Counted from the stretch's first letter, positions 46,597 to 55,797 are shown. The stretch: DNA of 64,000 nucleotides from JAAELZ01 sp047639475 (GCA_047639475.1 JBLIOD010000005.1:22314-86313); one strand, 5' to 3'. A program made the numbers and translations. Notes: generated from the letters alone by a model not told the origin.

Positions 46597-47994
46597 TTAC
46601 TTGTTAAGCGCTTTCCATACCCCAGTGGCAAGCCCTGATAGGGTGTAAGGCTTGGTCAATATTTCATATGTAAGCTCAGTGATATAATTAGTTTCTACAG
46701 TGGTTAATGCCTCGCTTTTGTCGATATAGCCACTGGTCATAAGCACTTTTACTGCAGGGAATTGCGTGCGTATCATCAAAGCCAGGTCATGGCCATTTAC
46801 TCCTTCTGGCATAATTACATCGGTGAACAACAAATCAATCCCAGTGTCGCGTTTAAGTATTTCCATCGCCTCTTGGGCATTGCTGGCGGTGACGGTCTTG
46901 TAGCCTAAACCTTGAAGAAATTCAGCTCCAACATCGAGCAGGCCTGCTTCATCATCAACGATTAATATTGTCTCATGGCCACGCTCAGGAGCTAGCGGCA
47001 TAGAGTGTTCGTTTGGTTTTTCCTTATCCTCTTGACCTTTTGGGAGATATATTTTGACTTCCGTTCCTTGATCAGGCTCAGAATCAATGGTGACAAACCC
47101 TCCTGAGCGCTTTACGAAACCATAAACCATACTTAGACCCAAACCTGACCCTTTATTAGTCTCTTTAGTGGTAAAAAAAGGTTCCATTGAGCGTTTTTGT
47201 ACATCCGCGGTCATACCGCTCTCGTTATCACCAACCGAAAACAGCACGAACTCCCCGACTATAGCTTGGGGATTTATATCTAAACAGCTTCGCGCAAACA
47301 CCATTTTGCTTGTTTTTATAGTCAACTGACCCCCTTCAGGCATGGCATCGCGGGCATTGAGTGAAAGGTTTAAAATCACATCCTCAAAGTCCCCTTCGTC
47401 TATGTTAACTGGCCAAAGATCTTGCTCTAACACCACCTTGGTCTCGATAGTGAAGTTAAGAGACTTTGGAATCAGGATGTTCATTCCCCTAATTAACTCA
47501 TTCAAAGAAACACGCTTTGAAGCCCTTGCGGTTGTTTGGGCGAAGCCAAGCAGCTTTCTTGTCAGTTTCTTGGCCCGATTAGCACCGCTCTCAGCAGCAT
47601 CAAGATGAAACAATGCTTTTTGATTACCAGAGATATCATTCCTTAATAGCGCTAGGTTTCCTAAAGCAATGGCAAGGATATTATTAAAGTCATGAGCAAT
47701 GCCTCCAGTCAATTGACCGACAGCGTCCATTTTCTGAGAACGCTGTAAACTCTCCTCCAGTTGTTTAGTTTCAGTGATATCCGTCACAATTGCACCTAGG
47801 CCATTCACTTCTCCTGCAACATTGAACACCGGAAATTTAATAGTAAGCAAAGTAGGTAGTTGCCCATCAGAAACCAATTTAGCTTGCTCTTCCCTGACCT
47901 CCGATTTCCCTGAATTCAATACCGCTTTATCATGTTCCCTAGTAGAAAGAGCCAATTCGGAGTCATGAACATCGACAGGGAACAACCCCGCCAA
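46597..47994 (-). CDS. PAS-histidine kinase-receiver hybrid, truncated at the N-terminus
   Basis: Contains the end of a PAS domain (about 1-75), a dimerisation/phospho-acceptor helix with GGIAHDFNNILAIALGNLAL (phosphorylated His), an ATPase domain (LNLSLNARDAMPEGG; GSGLGLSMVYGFVKRSGG) and a C-terminal receiver (ETILIVDDEAGLLDVG; Asp in LLFTDVIMP). The only start is TTG at 47994, in the middle of the PAS sequence. Upstream codons still read as PAS (SKKIFGVKNEHL) until a TGA inside the rhodanese gene. So the 5' end seems lost by a deletion. It may still be expressed by coupling to the rhodanese gene. Confidence 0.8.
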   Translation of the reverse strand: MAGLFPVDVHDSELALSTREHDKAVLNSGKSEVREEQAKLVSDGQLPTLLTIKFPVFNVAGEVNGLGAIVTDITETKQLEESLQRSQKMDAVGQLTGGIAHDFNNILAIALGNLALLRNDISGNQKALFHLDAAESGANRAKKLTRKLLGFAQTTARASKRVSLNELIRGMNILIPKSLNFTIETKVVLEQDLWPVNIDEGDFEDVILNLSLNARDAMPEGGQLTIKTSKMVFARSCLDINPQAIVGEFVLFSVGDNESGMTADVQKRSMEPFFTTKETNKGSGLGLSMVYGFVKRSGGFVTIDSEPDQGTEVKIYLPKGQEDKEKPNEHSMPLAPERGHETILIVDDEAGLLDVGAEFLQGLGYKTVTASNAQEAMEILKRDTGIDLLFTDVIMPEGVNGHDLALMIRTQFPAVKVLMTSGYIDKSEALTTVETNYITELTYEILTKPYTLSGLATGVWKALNK

Positions 47995-48032
47995 GTGTTC
48001 ATTTTTAACGCCAAAGATTTTTTTCGAAATGT

Positions 48033-48308
48033 TTATTGACAGTGCGCATAAGTTTCATAACCACCGATATTATGCGCATCGTAGCCTAGGTCAGATAAAT
48101 ATTGTTGGGCGCCTCCGCTACGTGCACCAGATTTACAATATAGCAACACAGGCTTATCTTTTGGAATTGCATCAAGTGCATTGCTAAGCAATCCCAAAGG
48201 AATATTTTGTGACTGCGGGATTGCACCTGCTGCATGTTCGTGTGGTTCGCGCACATCTATCAACACACCGCCTTCACTGAGAATTTGTTTTATTTGTTCA
48301 CAAGACAT
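48033..48308 (-). CDS. Single-domain rhodanese
   Basis: 91 residues. The substrate loop with active-site Cys reads VLLYCKSGARSGGAQQYL, and the N-terminal block is GGVLIDVREPHEHAAGAIP. Size fits single-domain sulfurtransferases of the GlpE/PspE type. Sulfur carrier or thiosulfate transfer is expected; the partner is unknown. It begins 10 bases after the ABC permease stop and ends where the truncated kinase sequence begins. Confidence 0.9.
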   Translation of the reverse strand: MSCEQIKQILSEGGVLIDVREPHEHAAGAIPQSQNIPLGLLSNALDAIPKDKPVLLYCKSGARSGGAQQYLSDLGYDAHNIGGYETYAHCQ

Positions 48309-48318
48309 AGTGGTTCCT

Positions 48319-49089
48319 CTAGCTTCTTAGGCCGTAGCCTTTTTTAATCATTACTAAGTTCGCTATGGCTAATGCAATTATAAAACCAATGATGATTAGG
48401 TAAGACACCCACAACGAAATGTCTGAAATGCCCAAAAAGCCGTATCTAAAGGCACTAATCATGTACAAGATGGGATTAAGGTGTGAGACGACCTGCCAGA
48501 ACTCAGGTAATAGTTTAATAGAATAAAACACACCACCGAGATAAGTTAGCGGCGTCAGTATAAAAGTAGGAACGATAGAGATATCGTCAAACTTCTTGGC
48601 TAACATACCGTTAGTAAAGCCGCCAAGGGAGAATAACACCGAGGTGAGTACAGTAACGCTTATCAGCACTGGGTAACTATAGATCTGTAGTTCGCTAAAA
48701 AACAAGGAGACGATGGTGACAACGATACCAACGCAAATACCCCGCGCGACACCCCCCGCAACATAGCCCAGCAATATAACCCAATCGGAAGTGGGCGAGA
48801 CTAGCAATTCTTCTATCGATAATTGAAACTTAGAACTGAAAAATGAGGAGGCAACATTTGCATAGGAGTTGGTAATAACGGCCATCAGTATGAGCCCTGG
48901 TACAATGAAGTTCATATAGCTAAAGCCCTCCATCTCACCAATTCTTGAACCGATTAGGTCACCAAAAATAACAAAATATAGAGTAGTCGTGATCACCGAC
49001 GGTACGATAGCTTGTTGCCAAATTCGTAGAAAACGCACGACCTCTTTTCGGCTGAGCGTTTTGAATGCAATTAGATTTACCCCTTTCAT
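48319..49089 (-). CDS. ABC-2 type transporter permease (YadH-like)
   Basis: 256 residues with six membrane helices. It starts in the style of YadH (LSRKEVVRFLRIWQQAIVPS) and contains the ABC-2 signature region FILTPLTYLGGVFYSI followed by HLNPILYMISAFRYGF. It overlaps the ATPase gene by 4 bases (ATGA), forming one transporter, probably for lipid or polysaccharide-like export; E. coli YadGH has no settled substrate. Confidence 0.9.
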   Translation of the reverse strand: MKGVNLIAFKTLSRKEVVRFLRIWQQAIVPSVITTTLYFVIFGDLIGSRIGEMEGFSYMNFIVPGLILMAVITNSYANVASSFFSSKFQLSIEELLVSPTSDWVILLGYVAGGVARGICVGIVVTIVSLFFSELQIYSYPVLISVTVLTSVLFSLGGFTNGMLAKKFDDISIVPTFILTPLTYLGGVFYSIKLLPEFWQVVSHLNPILYMISAFRYGFLGISDISLWVSYLIIIGFIIALAIANLVMIKKGYGLRS

Positions 49090-50006
49090 GATGCGGTCTC
49101 CTCACTCACTAAATCAATAAACAGCTGTTCCAAACGATTAGACTTACTACGCATACTGCTCACCATTATGTTTTTTGAGCTCAGCCATTCAAATACCTCA
49201 TTTAAGGTTTCATTCTTTGGGAGGTCTACTTCTAGATTGCCTTCACCCGTGCTACGAATAGTATGCGGCGAGTGTTCAATAGAGCCTATGTCGCCCTCTA
49301 CGTCCAGCACATAGGTTTCTTTTTGTAAGCCCTTTAGTAACTGCTTCATTGACGAATTGTGCACCACATTGCCTCTATCTATAATCGCTATATTGCGGCA
49401 TAGATTTTCAGCCTCTTCTAAGTAATGAGTAGTTAAAACAATGGTTGTGCCCGCTTCATTTATTTCTTTAAGAAAAGCCCACATCGTACGCCGTATTTCA
49501 ATATCTACCCCAGCTGTTGGCTCGTCAAGGATGAGAATCTTGGGGTGATGGATCAAGGCTCGTGCGATCATTAAACGGCGTTTCTGCCCTCCAGATAAGG
49601 TACGAGAAATAGAAAAACGCTTTTCCCACAAACCTAGCTGCTTTAAATATTTTTCAGCGCGTTCTTCTGCCACATCAGCCGTTAAACCGTAAAACCCCGC
49701 TTGCTGCATCACAATCTGCATAGGGTGTTCAAACACGCTGAAGTTCACCTCTTGCGGCACCACACCTAAGTAAGATTTTGCTAAGGGAAAGTTAACGTCG
49801 ATGTCCGCATCATAAATATTAATTTTGCCACTGGATTTGTTTACCAGAGAGCAAAGAATGCCGATAGTGGTGGATTTTCCTGCACCATTAGGCCCAAGTA
49901 ACGCAAAAAAATCGCCTGATTCGATTTTTAAATCAATGCCTTTTAGCGCTTCAAACCCATTTGCATAGGTTTTGCGTAAATTTTCGATATTTATTGCGGT
50001 GCTCAT
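49086..50006 (-). CDS. ABC transporter ATP-binding protein (YadG-like)
   Basis: 306 residues. Walker A is LGPNGAGKSTTIGIL, the signature is TLSGGQKRRLMIARAL, Walker B is ILILDEPTAGVDIEIRR and the H-loop is TTHYLEEAENLC. The C-terminal 80 residues form the usual extension of YadG-type ATPases. It is the partner of the overlapping permease gene downstream and is the first gene of that pair. Confidence 0.92.
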   Translation of the reverse strand: MSTAINIENLRKTYANGFEALKGIDLKIESGDFFALLGPNGAGKSTTIGILCSLVNKSSGKINIYDADIDVNFPLAKSYLGVVPQEVNFSVFEHPMQIVMQQAGFYGLTADVAEERAEKYLKQLGLWEKRFSISRTLSGGQKRRLMIARALIHHPKILILDEPTAGVDIEIRRTMWAFLKEINEAGTTIVLTTHYLEEAENLCRNIAIIDRGNVVHNSSMKQLLKGLQKETYVLDVEGDIGSIEHSPHTIRSTGEGNLEVDLPKNETLNEVFEWLSSKNIMVSSMRSKSNRLEQLFIDLVSEETAS

Positions 50007-50041
50007 AACAGGTTCTGCTCGGGTAGACGATGAATCTAAAG

Positions 50042-50560
50042 CTAAAGGTTCGCTATTTCAAGTAACTGTTGCCAGGTGTCTTGTTTTTGCGCCAAACGCA
50101 AAGTCGCATGCGCCGGACTGCTAGACGGCAGTTGCACAATCTTTAAATTATCTTGATCGAAAAGGGACTTATGGTGACGCCTGAATATGCTGTAGGCCGC
50201 ACCGCCATTTAAGGCCACGGTTTTAATGCTAGGTTGATTAATAAGCAGTTTTGCTACCGGGTTGACCACTTCAGTTGTTTTAACTATGGCTGAATCCAGG
50301 CTGCCTTTTCGTTCGCAGGAAGCCAAGACATCCCAAACAGCTACTTTTTGTTGTTTTAGTGTCGCGATATTCTCTAGATAGTCGGCCGACAAAGTAAAAC
50401 CGAAAAGCTTGGCAACAATTGGCCAGAAGGCGTTTTGCGGATGCGCGTAGTACTGTTGATACGTTATGGATTTAACACTGGGCATCGAGCCCAATATTAG
50501 AAGCTTCGGCGTATTGCCCAGAATAGGCGGCAAACCAAATATTAGATCATCAGCCGTCAC
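50042..50560 (-). CDS. DNA-deoxyinosine glycosylase (UDG superfamily)
   Basis: 172 residues starting at a GTG. The substrate-loop motif reads LLILGSMPSVKSITYQQYYA followed by HPQNAFWPIVAKLFG, the family-6-like pattern of deoxyinosine glycosylases (HDG). The C-terminal LPSSSPAHATL is the conserved second loop. It excises deaminated adenine (hypoxanthine) from DNA. It lies between the ABC ATPase and clpX genes on the same strand. Confidence 0.85.
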   Translation of the reverse strand: MTADDLIFGLPPILGNTPKLLILGSMPSVKSITYQQYYAHPQNAFWPIVAKLFGFTLSADYLENIATLKQQKVAVWDVLASCERKGSLDSAIVKTTEVVNPVAKLLINQPSIKTVALNGGAAYSIFRRHHKSLFDQDNLKIVQLPSSSPAHATLRLAQKQDTWQQLLEIANL

Positions 50561-50603
50561 GCTATGACTGCTCAGTTGTTGAGCAGCGTATTAAACAAGA
50601 AAA

Positions 50604-51881
50604 TTAAGAAGCTTCTGCCCGCTGTTTTTTGTCTTCGTAGACGAAAAGTGGGCGCGTGCCTTCTAAAATCACAGATTTATCAATGATGATTTTCTTAACA
50701 CCCTCTAAGGAAGGCAATTCATACATCGTGTCTAACAAAGCGCGCTCAATGATTGAACGCAACCCGCGAGCACCTGTTTTACGTTGCTTGGCTTTATCGG
50801 CTATGGTCTTGAGCGCATCTTCACGAAATTCTAAGTCGACACCATCAAACTCAAACAGTTTTTTGTACTGCTTAACCAACGCATTTTTGGGTTCAACTAA
50901 AATACGCATTAATGACTCTTCCGACAACTCTTCTAGCACGGCATGTACTGGTAAGCGGCCAACAAATTCTGGTATCAGCCCGTAGCGCACTAAATCTTCT
51001 ACTTCTAAATCATTCAGCAACTCGCCTTGACGGTCTTCCGCTGTTTTGTCGTTAATTTCAGCGCCAAAACCAATACCTGATTTTTCTGTTCGCTGTTGTA
51101 CTACCTTTTCAAGCCCGGCAAACGCACCGCCTACAATAAATAAGATATTGCGGGTATCAACCTGTAAGAACTCTTGTTGTGGGTGCTTGCGGCCACCTTG
51201 TGGTGGAATCGAAGCCACCGTGCCTTCGATGAGCTTAAGCAATGCTTGTTGCACGCCTTCACCCGATACGTCGCGAGTGATTGAAGGATTGTCTGACTTG
51301 CGCGAAATTTTATCTATTTCGTCAATGTAGATTATACCCATTTGGGCTCTTTCTACGTCGTAGTCGCATTTCTGCAGCAACTTCTGAATGATGTTCTCAA
51401 CGTCCTCACCAACGTAACCAGCCTCGGTTAAGGTGGTGGCATCTGCCATGGTAAAAGGGACGTCTAGCTGACGAGCAAGTGTCTCAGCCAATAATGTTTT
51501 ACCGGACCCCGTTGGGCCAATCAGTAAAATATTACTTTTAGAAAGCTCTAAGTCTTCGCTAGGGTCTTCGTTGAGTATGCGCTTATAGTGATTATAAACC
51601 GCGACCGATAAAACCTTTTTCGCATCTGATTGACCGATAACAAAGTCATCGAGAATCGCATGAATTTCTTGCGGAGAAGGAGTATGCGAATCAGACACAT
51701 CTGGTTCGTCATCCGATTCTGCTTCTTCACGAATAATGTCATTGCATAAATCAACACACTCATCGCAAATAAATACCGAAGGACCGGCTATCAGCTTACG
51801 TACTTCATTCTGGCTTTTACCACAAAATGAGCAATACAGTAGCTTATCGTCTTCGTTGTCTTGACCCTTATCTTTTGCCAT
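50604..51881 (-). CDS. clpX: ATP-dependent Clp protease ATP-binding subunit ClpX
   Basis: 425 residues. The N-terminal C4 zinc finger is CSFCGKSQNEVRKLIAGPS followed by CDEC. AAA+ motifs are Walker A LLIGPTGSGKTLLAETLA, Walker B MGIIYIDEIDKISRK, and pore loop GYVGEDVENI. Sensor-2 lies in RKTGARGLRSIIE. It unfolds substrates for ClpP. It follows clpP by 150 bases in the standard tig-clpP-clpX order. Confidence 0.97.
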   Translation of the reverse strand: MAKDKGQDNEDDKLLYCSFCGKSQNEVRKLIAGPSVFICDECVDLCNDIIREEAESDDEPDVSDSHTPSPQEIHAILDDFVIGQSDAKKVLSVAVYNHYKRILNEDPSEDLELSKSNILLIGPTGSGKTLLAETLARQLDVPFTMADATTLTEAGYVGEDVENIIQKLLQKCDYDVERAQMGIIYIDEIDKISRKSDNPSITRDVSGEGVQQALLKLIEGTVASIPPQGGRKHPQQEFLQVDTRNILFIVGGAFAGLEKVVQQRTEKSGIGFGAEINDKTAEDRQGELLNDLEVEDLVRYGLIPEFVGRLPVHAVLEELSEESLMRILVEPKNALVKQYKKLFEFDGVDLEFREDALKTIADKAKQRKTGARGLRSIIERALLDTMYELPSLEGVKKIIIDKSVILEGTRPLFVYEDKKQRAEAS

Positions 51882-52031
51882 TTGAGCGCGCTATTTATAC
51901 AAATATTTGGATACAAAGGAGTATGTGGCAGTTCGACCTGTTATTTCAAGGCCATATAGCCACTTTATTGGCGATTAAAGCAACGACAAGCCCAATAAAA
52001 AGTCGCCGTAAATAACTTAACTTGGCGTTTA

Positions 52032-52733
52032 TTAGCCCTTGGCGTTGCGCTTTTCTAGTACAGAATCGATTAATCCATAAGCAACTGCTTCTTCAGCGCT
52101 CATGAAATTATCACGTTCGGTATCTTTTTCGATCGTTTCAACAGGCTGACCTGAGTGGCCGGACATTATTTGATTTAGCTCATCACGAATTCGTAAGATC
52201 TCTCTAGCGTGGATATCTATATCCGTTGCTTGACCTTGAAAACCGCCCAATGGCTGATGAATCATGATACGAGAATGAGGCAATGCAAAGCGCTTTTCTT
52301 TGGCGCCCGCTGTCAATAACAACGCGCCCATGCTGGCCGCTTGACCTATGCAGGCAGTACTCACATCCGAGTGAATAAACTGCATGGTGTCATAAATAGA
52401 CATTCCCGCCGTAACCGACCCACCTGGGCTGTTGATATAAATCGAAATATCCTTTTCAGGATTTTCTGATTCAAGGAACAATAACTGTGCGACCACCAAG
52501 TTAGCCATGTAGTCTTCTACTTGGCCTACAATGAAAATTACACGCTCTTTAAGCAAGCGTGAATAAATATCAAATGCACGTTCGCCGCGGCCTGTGGTTT
52601 CGATAACCATAGGGACCAACCCGCCAGCTGCCTGGATATCACCGTTGACACTTGCGCGGGCAGTTTCTTGGGCTAACTCACGCCCAGTCATTGATGTTAG
52701 GTCACCCAAATTAGGGCGTTCAAATCTAGTCAT
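52032..52733 (-). CDS. clpP: ATP-dependent Clp protease proteolytic subunit ClpP
   Basis: 233 residues, about 26 longer than E. coli ClpP at the N-terminus; this region may be a propeptide or a mis-chosen start. The mature-like start is LVPMVIETTGRGERAFDIYS. Catalytic Ser is in CIGQAASMGALLL and His in LPHSRIMIHQPLGGFQGQ. The start overlaps the tig stop by 8 bases. Confidence 0.96.
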   Translation of the reverse strand: MTRFERPNLGDLTSMTGRELAQETARASVNGDIQAAGGLVPMVIETTGRGERAFDIYSRLLKERVIFIVGQVEDYMANLVVAQLLFLESENPEKDISIYINSPGGSVTAGMSIYDTMQFIHSDVSTACIGQAASMGALLLTAGAKEKRFALPHSRIMIHQPLGGFQGQATDIDIHAREILRIRDELNQIMSGHSGQPVETIEKDTERDNFMSAEEAVAYGLIDSVLEKRNAKG

Positions 52734-54021
52734 TTTTCATGAAGTCTTCATAAGATTGCTTTACCTTTTTGATATTAGCAGTCTCCAGTAGTTTAGCAAC
52801 CACTTGTTCTTCTAAAATAACGCCGCCAATTTGGTTGCGTTGCGCTTCATCATTCATAACGTGCTGAACATAAGCTTCTGGCTCAGAATAACTGCCTGCC
52901 ATTTCAGTAATGCGCTGCTTCATTAGATCGTTATCAAGTTCAATTTTTTCAGCCTCAACGACTTCCCGAACTAACAAACCCAGTTTCACACGCTTTTTAG
53001 ATTCTTCTTCGTAATTTTCACGTTTTACGAAGTCTTTAGCTGGCATACCTTGCGACTCCAGCTGCTTGGTAATTTGTTCCATTGCACGCTCAATTTCCTC
53101 ATTTACCATCGATTGCGGTAATGGAAAGTCCGCGGTATCCGCTAAGGCAGCCATTACTTGGTTGCGAACATCACTGCGTAACTTCTGGCTAAGCTCTCTG
53201 TCTAAACCTTTACGCACTTCAGTCTTCATGGCATCTAGTCCGTCGGTGACACCCATGCCTAAGGCAAAAGTATCATCTAATTCTGGCAAACTGCCTTTAC
53301 TTACGCGATTAACCGTAATCACGAATTCAGCGGTTTTTCCCGCCACTTCCTGACTTTGATAGTCTTCTGGAAAAGAAACTTGCACGTTACGCTCGTCACC
53401 TTTTTTAGCGCCCATCACGCCTTCTTCGAAATCAGGCAAGAACTGGCCTGCACCTAACACGATTTGTGCATCTTTCATTTCGCCGCCTGCAAATGGCACA
53501 CCATCTATAGAACCAGCAAAATCTACAGTAACTTGGTCACTGTCTTCCGCTGCTTTATCCGCTTCTGCATAAACCACATTACGTTCGCGAATTGACTCTA
53601 GTGTTTGGTCAATATCAGCATCGGTAACGGCGACGTCTGCTTGACTAATCTCTACTTCCTTAAGGCTAGGCGCAGCGATTTCAGGAAATACTTCAATCTC
53701 AACTTCGAAGGTAAACGGCTTATTTCGCTCAACTTGCGTCGGTGTAATATTGATCAAACTAGCTGCGTTAAGTTCTTCTTGTTGTAGCGCTTGTGGATAA
53801 TATTGATTGATCAGCGTATCCATGGCATTGCGAGCCGCTTGACCACCGAATTGCTGTTCGAGCATTTTAGCGGGTACTTTGCCTTTTCTGAAACCCGGGA
53901 TTTTCGCATTGCCTTTGAACTTATTTAATTCAACGTTAATATGCTTATCAAATTCTTCCGCGGCGACGCTAATAGATAACTTGCGGCCAATGCCTTCTAG
54001 TTTTTCGACTGATACTTCCAT
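52726..54021 (-). CDS. tig: Trigger factor
   Basis: 432 residues from ATG 54021 (MEVSVEKLEGIGRKLSISVA); in-frame codons upstream do not match the family. The ribosome-binding signature GFRKGKVPAKMLEQQFG is at about 45. The FKBP-type isomerase domain has DQVTVDFAGSIDGVPFAGGE and ILGAGQFLPDFEEGV variants. A long helical C-terminal chaperone domain follows. It folds nascent chains at the ribosome exit. Immediately downstream of tRNA-Leu(TAG). Confidence 0.96.
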   Translation of the reverse strand: MEVSVEKLEGIGRKLSISVAAEEFDKHINVELNKFKGNAKIPGFRKGKVPAKMLEQQFGGQAARNAMDTLINQYYPQALQQEELNAASLINITPTQVERNKPFTFEVEIEVFPEIAAPSLKEVEISQADVAVTDADIDQTLESIRERNVVYAEADKAAEDSDQVTVDFAGSIDGVPFAGGEMKDAQIVLGAGQFLPDFEEGVMGAKKGDERNVQVSFPEDYQSQEVAGKTAEFVITVNRVSKGSLPELDDTFALGMGVTDGLDAMKTEVRKGLDRELSQKLRSDVRNQVMAALADTADFPLPQSMVNEEIERAMEQITKQLESQGMPAKDFVKRENYEEESKKRVKLGLLVREVVEAEKIELDNDLMKQRITEMAGSYSEPEAYVQHVMNDEAQRNQIGGVILEEQVVAKLLETANIKKVKQSYEDFMKND

Positions 54022-54085
54022 CGTGATTTGAGTATTTGAATAATTAAATGGTGATAGGGGAGGATACACCCTAAGAAGGGAAAAA

Positions 54086-54170
<85 letters not shown>

Positions 54171-54222
54171 AAAAACTTTTCAAACTTGTTAAGGCTATGG
54201 TAGTGGGCCTTAACAACAAATA

Positions 54223-54299
54223 TGGGGTGAACGATGGGGCTTGAACCCACGACCGCCGGAATCACAATCCGGAGCTCTACCGACTGAGCTACGCTCACC
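54223..54299 (-). tRNA. tRNA-His (anticodon GTG)
   Basis: 77 bases including the extra 5' G (G-1) opposite C73, diagnostic of tRNA-His. Anticodon stem CCGGA/TCCGG with loop TTGTGAT. Encoded CCA. Confidence 0.96.
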
Positions 54300-54363
54300 A
54301 TATACCCCCCAATCAGGGAGTTTTACGGATGTGCTGTGACACCCACTTATACCATTATAAAAA

Positions 54364-54780
54364 TGGTGCGCCCGACAGGAATCGAACCTGTAACCTACGG
54401 CTTAGCTTACCACTACGGTTTTCACCGCCAAAAGCCAAATGTAACTGGCCCTTGTTTGGGGTCTGGACTATATCTTCACCATTTCAGGTGGGACACGTAT
54501 AGTCTCTACGGATCCCGACAATTCAGTGCATACCCAGTCACAATGCGTTAGCAATGTGACCGCCTTCTGCACCTCGCGGTTTCCTCGGTATTGCCAGAGC
54601 CGCCATTAATATCGAAAAAATCAATACTTATAACGACTGTAAGGTTTCACCGATACAGTATCCTCCACTTAACGGGTTATGTTTCCCCGATAAGGCTCCT
54701 ATCTGCTAAACACGCTCATATTTTATATGAGGTATTTAAGGCTTAAAGGCCGTTGCTCTATCCGATTGAGCTACGGGCGC
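54364..54780 (-). tRNA. tRNA-Arg (anticodon TCT) interrupted by an intron
   Basis: The 5' exon is 54746-54780 (GCGCCCGTAGCTCAATCGGA...ACGGCCTT) and the 3' exon is 54364-54405 (CTAAGCCGTAGG...GGGCGCACCA). Joined, they form a standard tRNA. The acceptor GCGCCCG/CGGGCGC is perfect, anticodon arm is ACGGC-CTTCTAA-GCCGT, and T arm is ACAGG-TTCGATT-CCTGT, with CCA encoded. The anticodon TCT appears only after joining, since the break lies between positions 34 and 35. It reads AGA (and probably AGG) codons. It is second in the Pro-Arg-His-Leu cluster. Confidence 0.93.
54406..54745 (-). ncRNA. Group I self-splicing intron within tRNA-Arg
   Basis: 340 nt on the minus strand. The 5' exon ends in U and the intron ends in G, the group I rule. 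Near the 3' part, GAGACTATACG (54495-54505) and AAGATATAGTCC (54465-54476) match the conserved P7/R-S core elements. Several stems end in GAAA-type loops, for example GGTGAAACC and CGGTGAAAACCG just before the 3' splice site (P9-like). No reading frame for a homing endonuclease is present. By location it resembles the IC3 tRNA-intron subgroup (inferred). Confidence 0.9.
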
Positions 54781-54833
54781 CTAACTTACACAACTGAAAT
54801 CAAAAAAAATACAATTTCAGCCTTCAAAAAAAA

Positions 54834-54910
54834 TGGTCGGGGCAGAGAGATTCGAACTCCCGACATCCTGCTCCCAAAGCAGGCGCGCTACCAGACTGCG
54901 CTATGCCCCG
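54834..54910 (-). tRNA. tRNA-Pro (anticodon TGG)
   Basis: 77 bases. Acceptor CGGGGCA/TGCCCCG; anticodon stem CCTGC/GCAGG with loop TTTGGGA gives TGG. Encoded CCA. First tRNA of the cluster in transcription order. Confidence 0.95.
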
Positions 54911-55394
54911 ATCGCCTTATTTTGCTGGGCGAAAACCGTGATTTCACGCGCCAACTAAAATAGGGTCGGCGACTATACTGAGTTCATTTTAAAAGGTCAA
55001 CTCTTCTGCGAGCTTGTATGCCGTTTTTCCACACCTTAATTTCGCAAACAAACTTCGTAATTTGGAGGTCGATCTAAATTTTTATTTCAATCTGTAATTT
55101 TGAGAGGCGCGTTATTATGTATGACTGACAGCAGGCGTTCTTTCATTCAGCGAAAATTCGCCCCTGTCTCTGCGTTTCCTCAAGGCCGTTTGCTGTCCGC
55201 TAACACCGACGCTTCCGTCAGCAATTAAAAACAGCCGCATACACAACCTAAGAAATTAATGTGTCCACGATACTAGCGCGTTACCGACTCAAGGTGCTAG
55301 CGACTCTCCTTCGTTGACGACTCAAACTATCGCATTGGTAGATATATGAGACAACTGACCTTGCTGCGTCTTACTTCATTTTGGTTAATGAAAT
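54911..55394. other. Region upstream of the tRNA cluster; no gene seen
   Basis: About 480 bases with no supported gene on either strand. The part next to tRNA-Pro must carry the promoter of the tRNA-tig-clp run. I see no convincing stable RNA or repeat. Confidence 0.5.
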
Positions 55395-55797
55395 CTAACA
55401 CCCAACCTGAGAAACATTATTAGCAGGGCAGCCGCCATTTTCGTCCGCTTCTGATACCACACTATCGATAAGGTCGCCCCCTATCTTTGACAATAATAAT
55501 TTGCAGTCAAAGGTACTGTAATCTTGCGACAAGGTAATACACATATCAGACGTATAGGTATCAGGGTCCCCCTCCAGCATTCGCTTGAGATAGCAAAATT
55601 GACAGCACCCCATCGCTCAACCGTTTTTCTAGACTAGGGATACTGGTTATCACTCCGCCTATACTTGATTGACCTCTATAATCTCGCTGCAAAGGCGCAG
55701 CTGTGGTTGTCGCTGTTACTGTAGTCGTCTGAGGGTGAGTTGGCAGCAAGACTGCACAACCACAGGAGAGTCCATTGATTAGGAAACTGTAAAGCCC
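55395..55797 (-). pseudogene. Possible small cysteine-rich lipoprotein gene, decayed
   Basis: The upper frame reads SFLINGLSCGCAVLLPTHPQ, like a signal peptide plus lipobox, then GVITSIPSLEKRLSDGVLSI. It stops in GGAGGGGGA near 55570. The other frame continues DPDTYTSDMCITLSQDYS and ends NNVSQVGC. One base in the G run would join them. No ATG precedes the lipobox before a TAG at 55798. No family recognised; it could be chance or a frameshift error. Confidence 0.35.

Noticed and set aside
47195..47215. TGTACA copy inside the histidine kinase gene
   Set aside because: It is in coding sequence, lacks the flanking TT/AA symmetry, and lies far from the light-response genes.
54727..54963. Plus-strand frame with RGREIRTPDILLPKQ and a similar one at 54336-54551 with MVRPTGIEPVTYG
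   Set aside because: These are antisense translations of tRNA genes (Pro and Arg), a classic source of false proteins.
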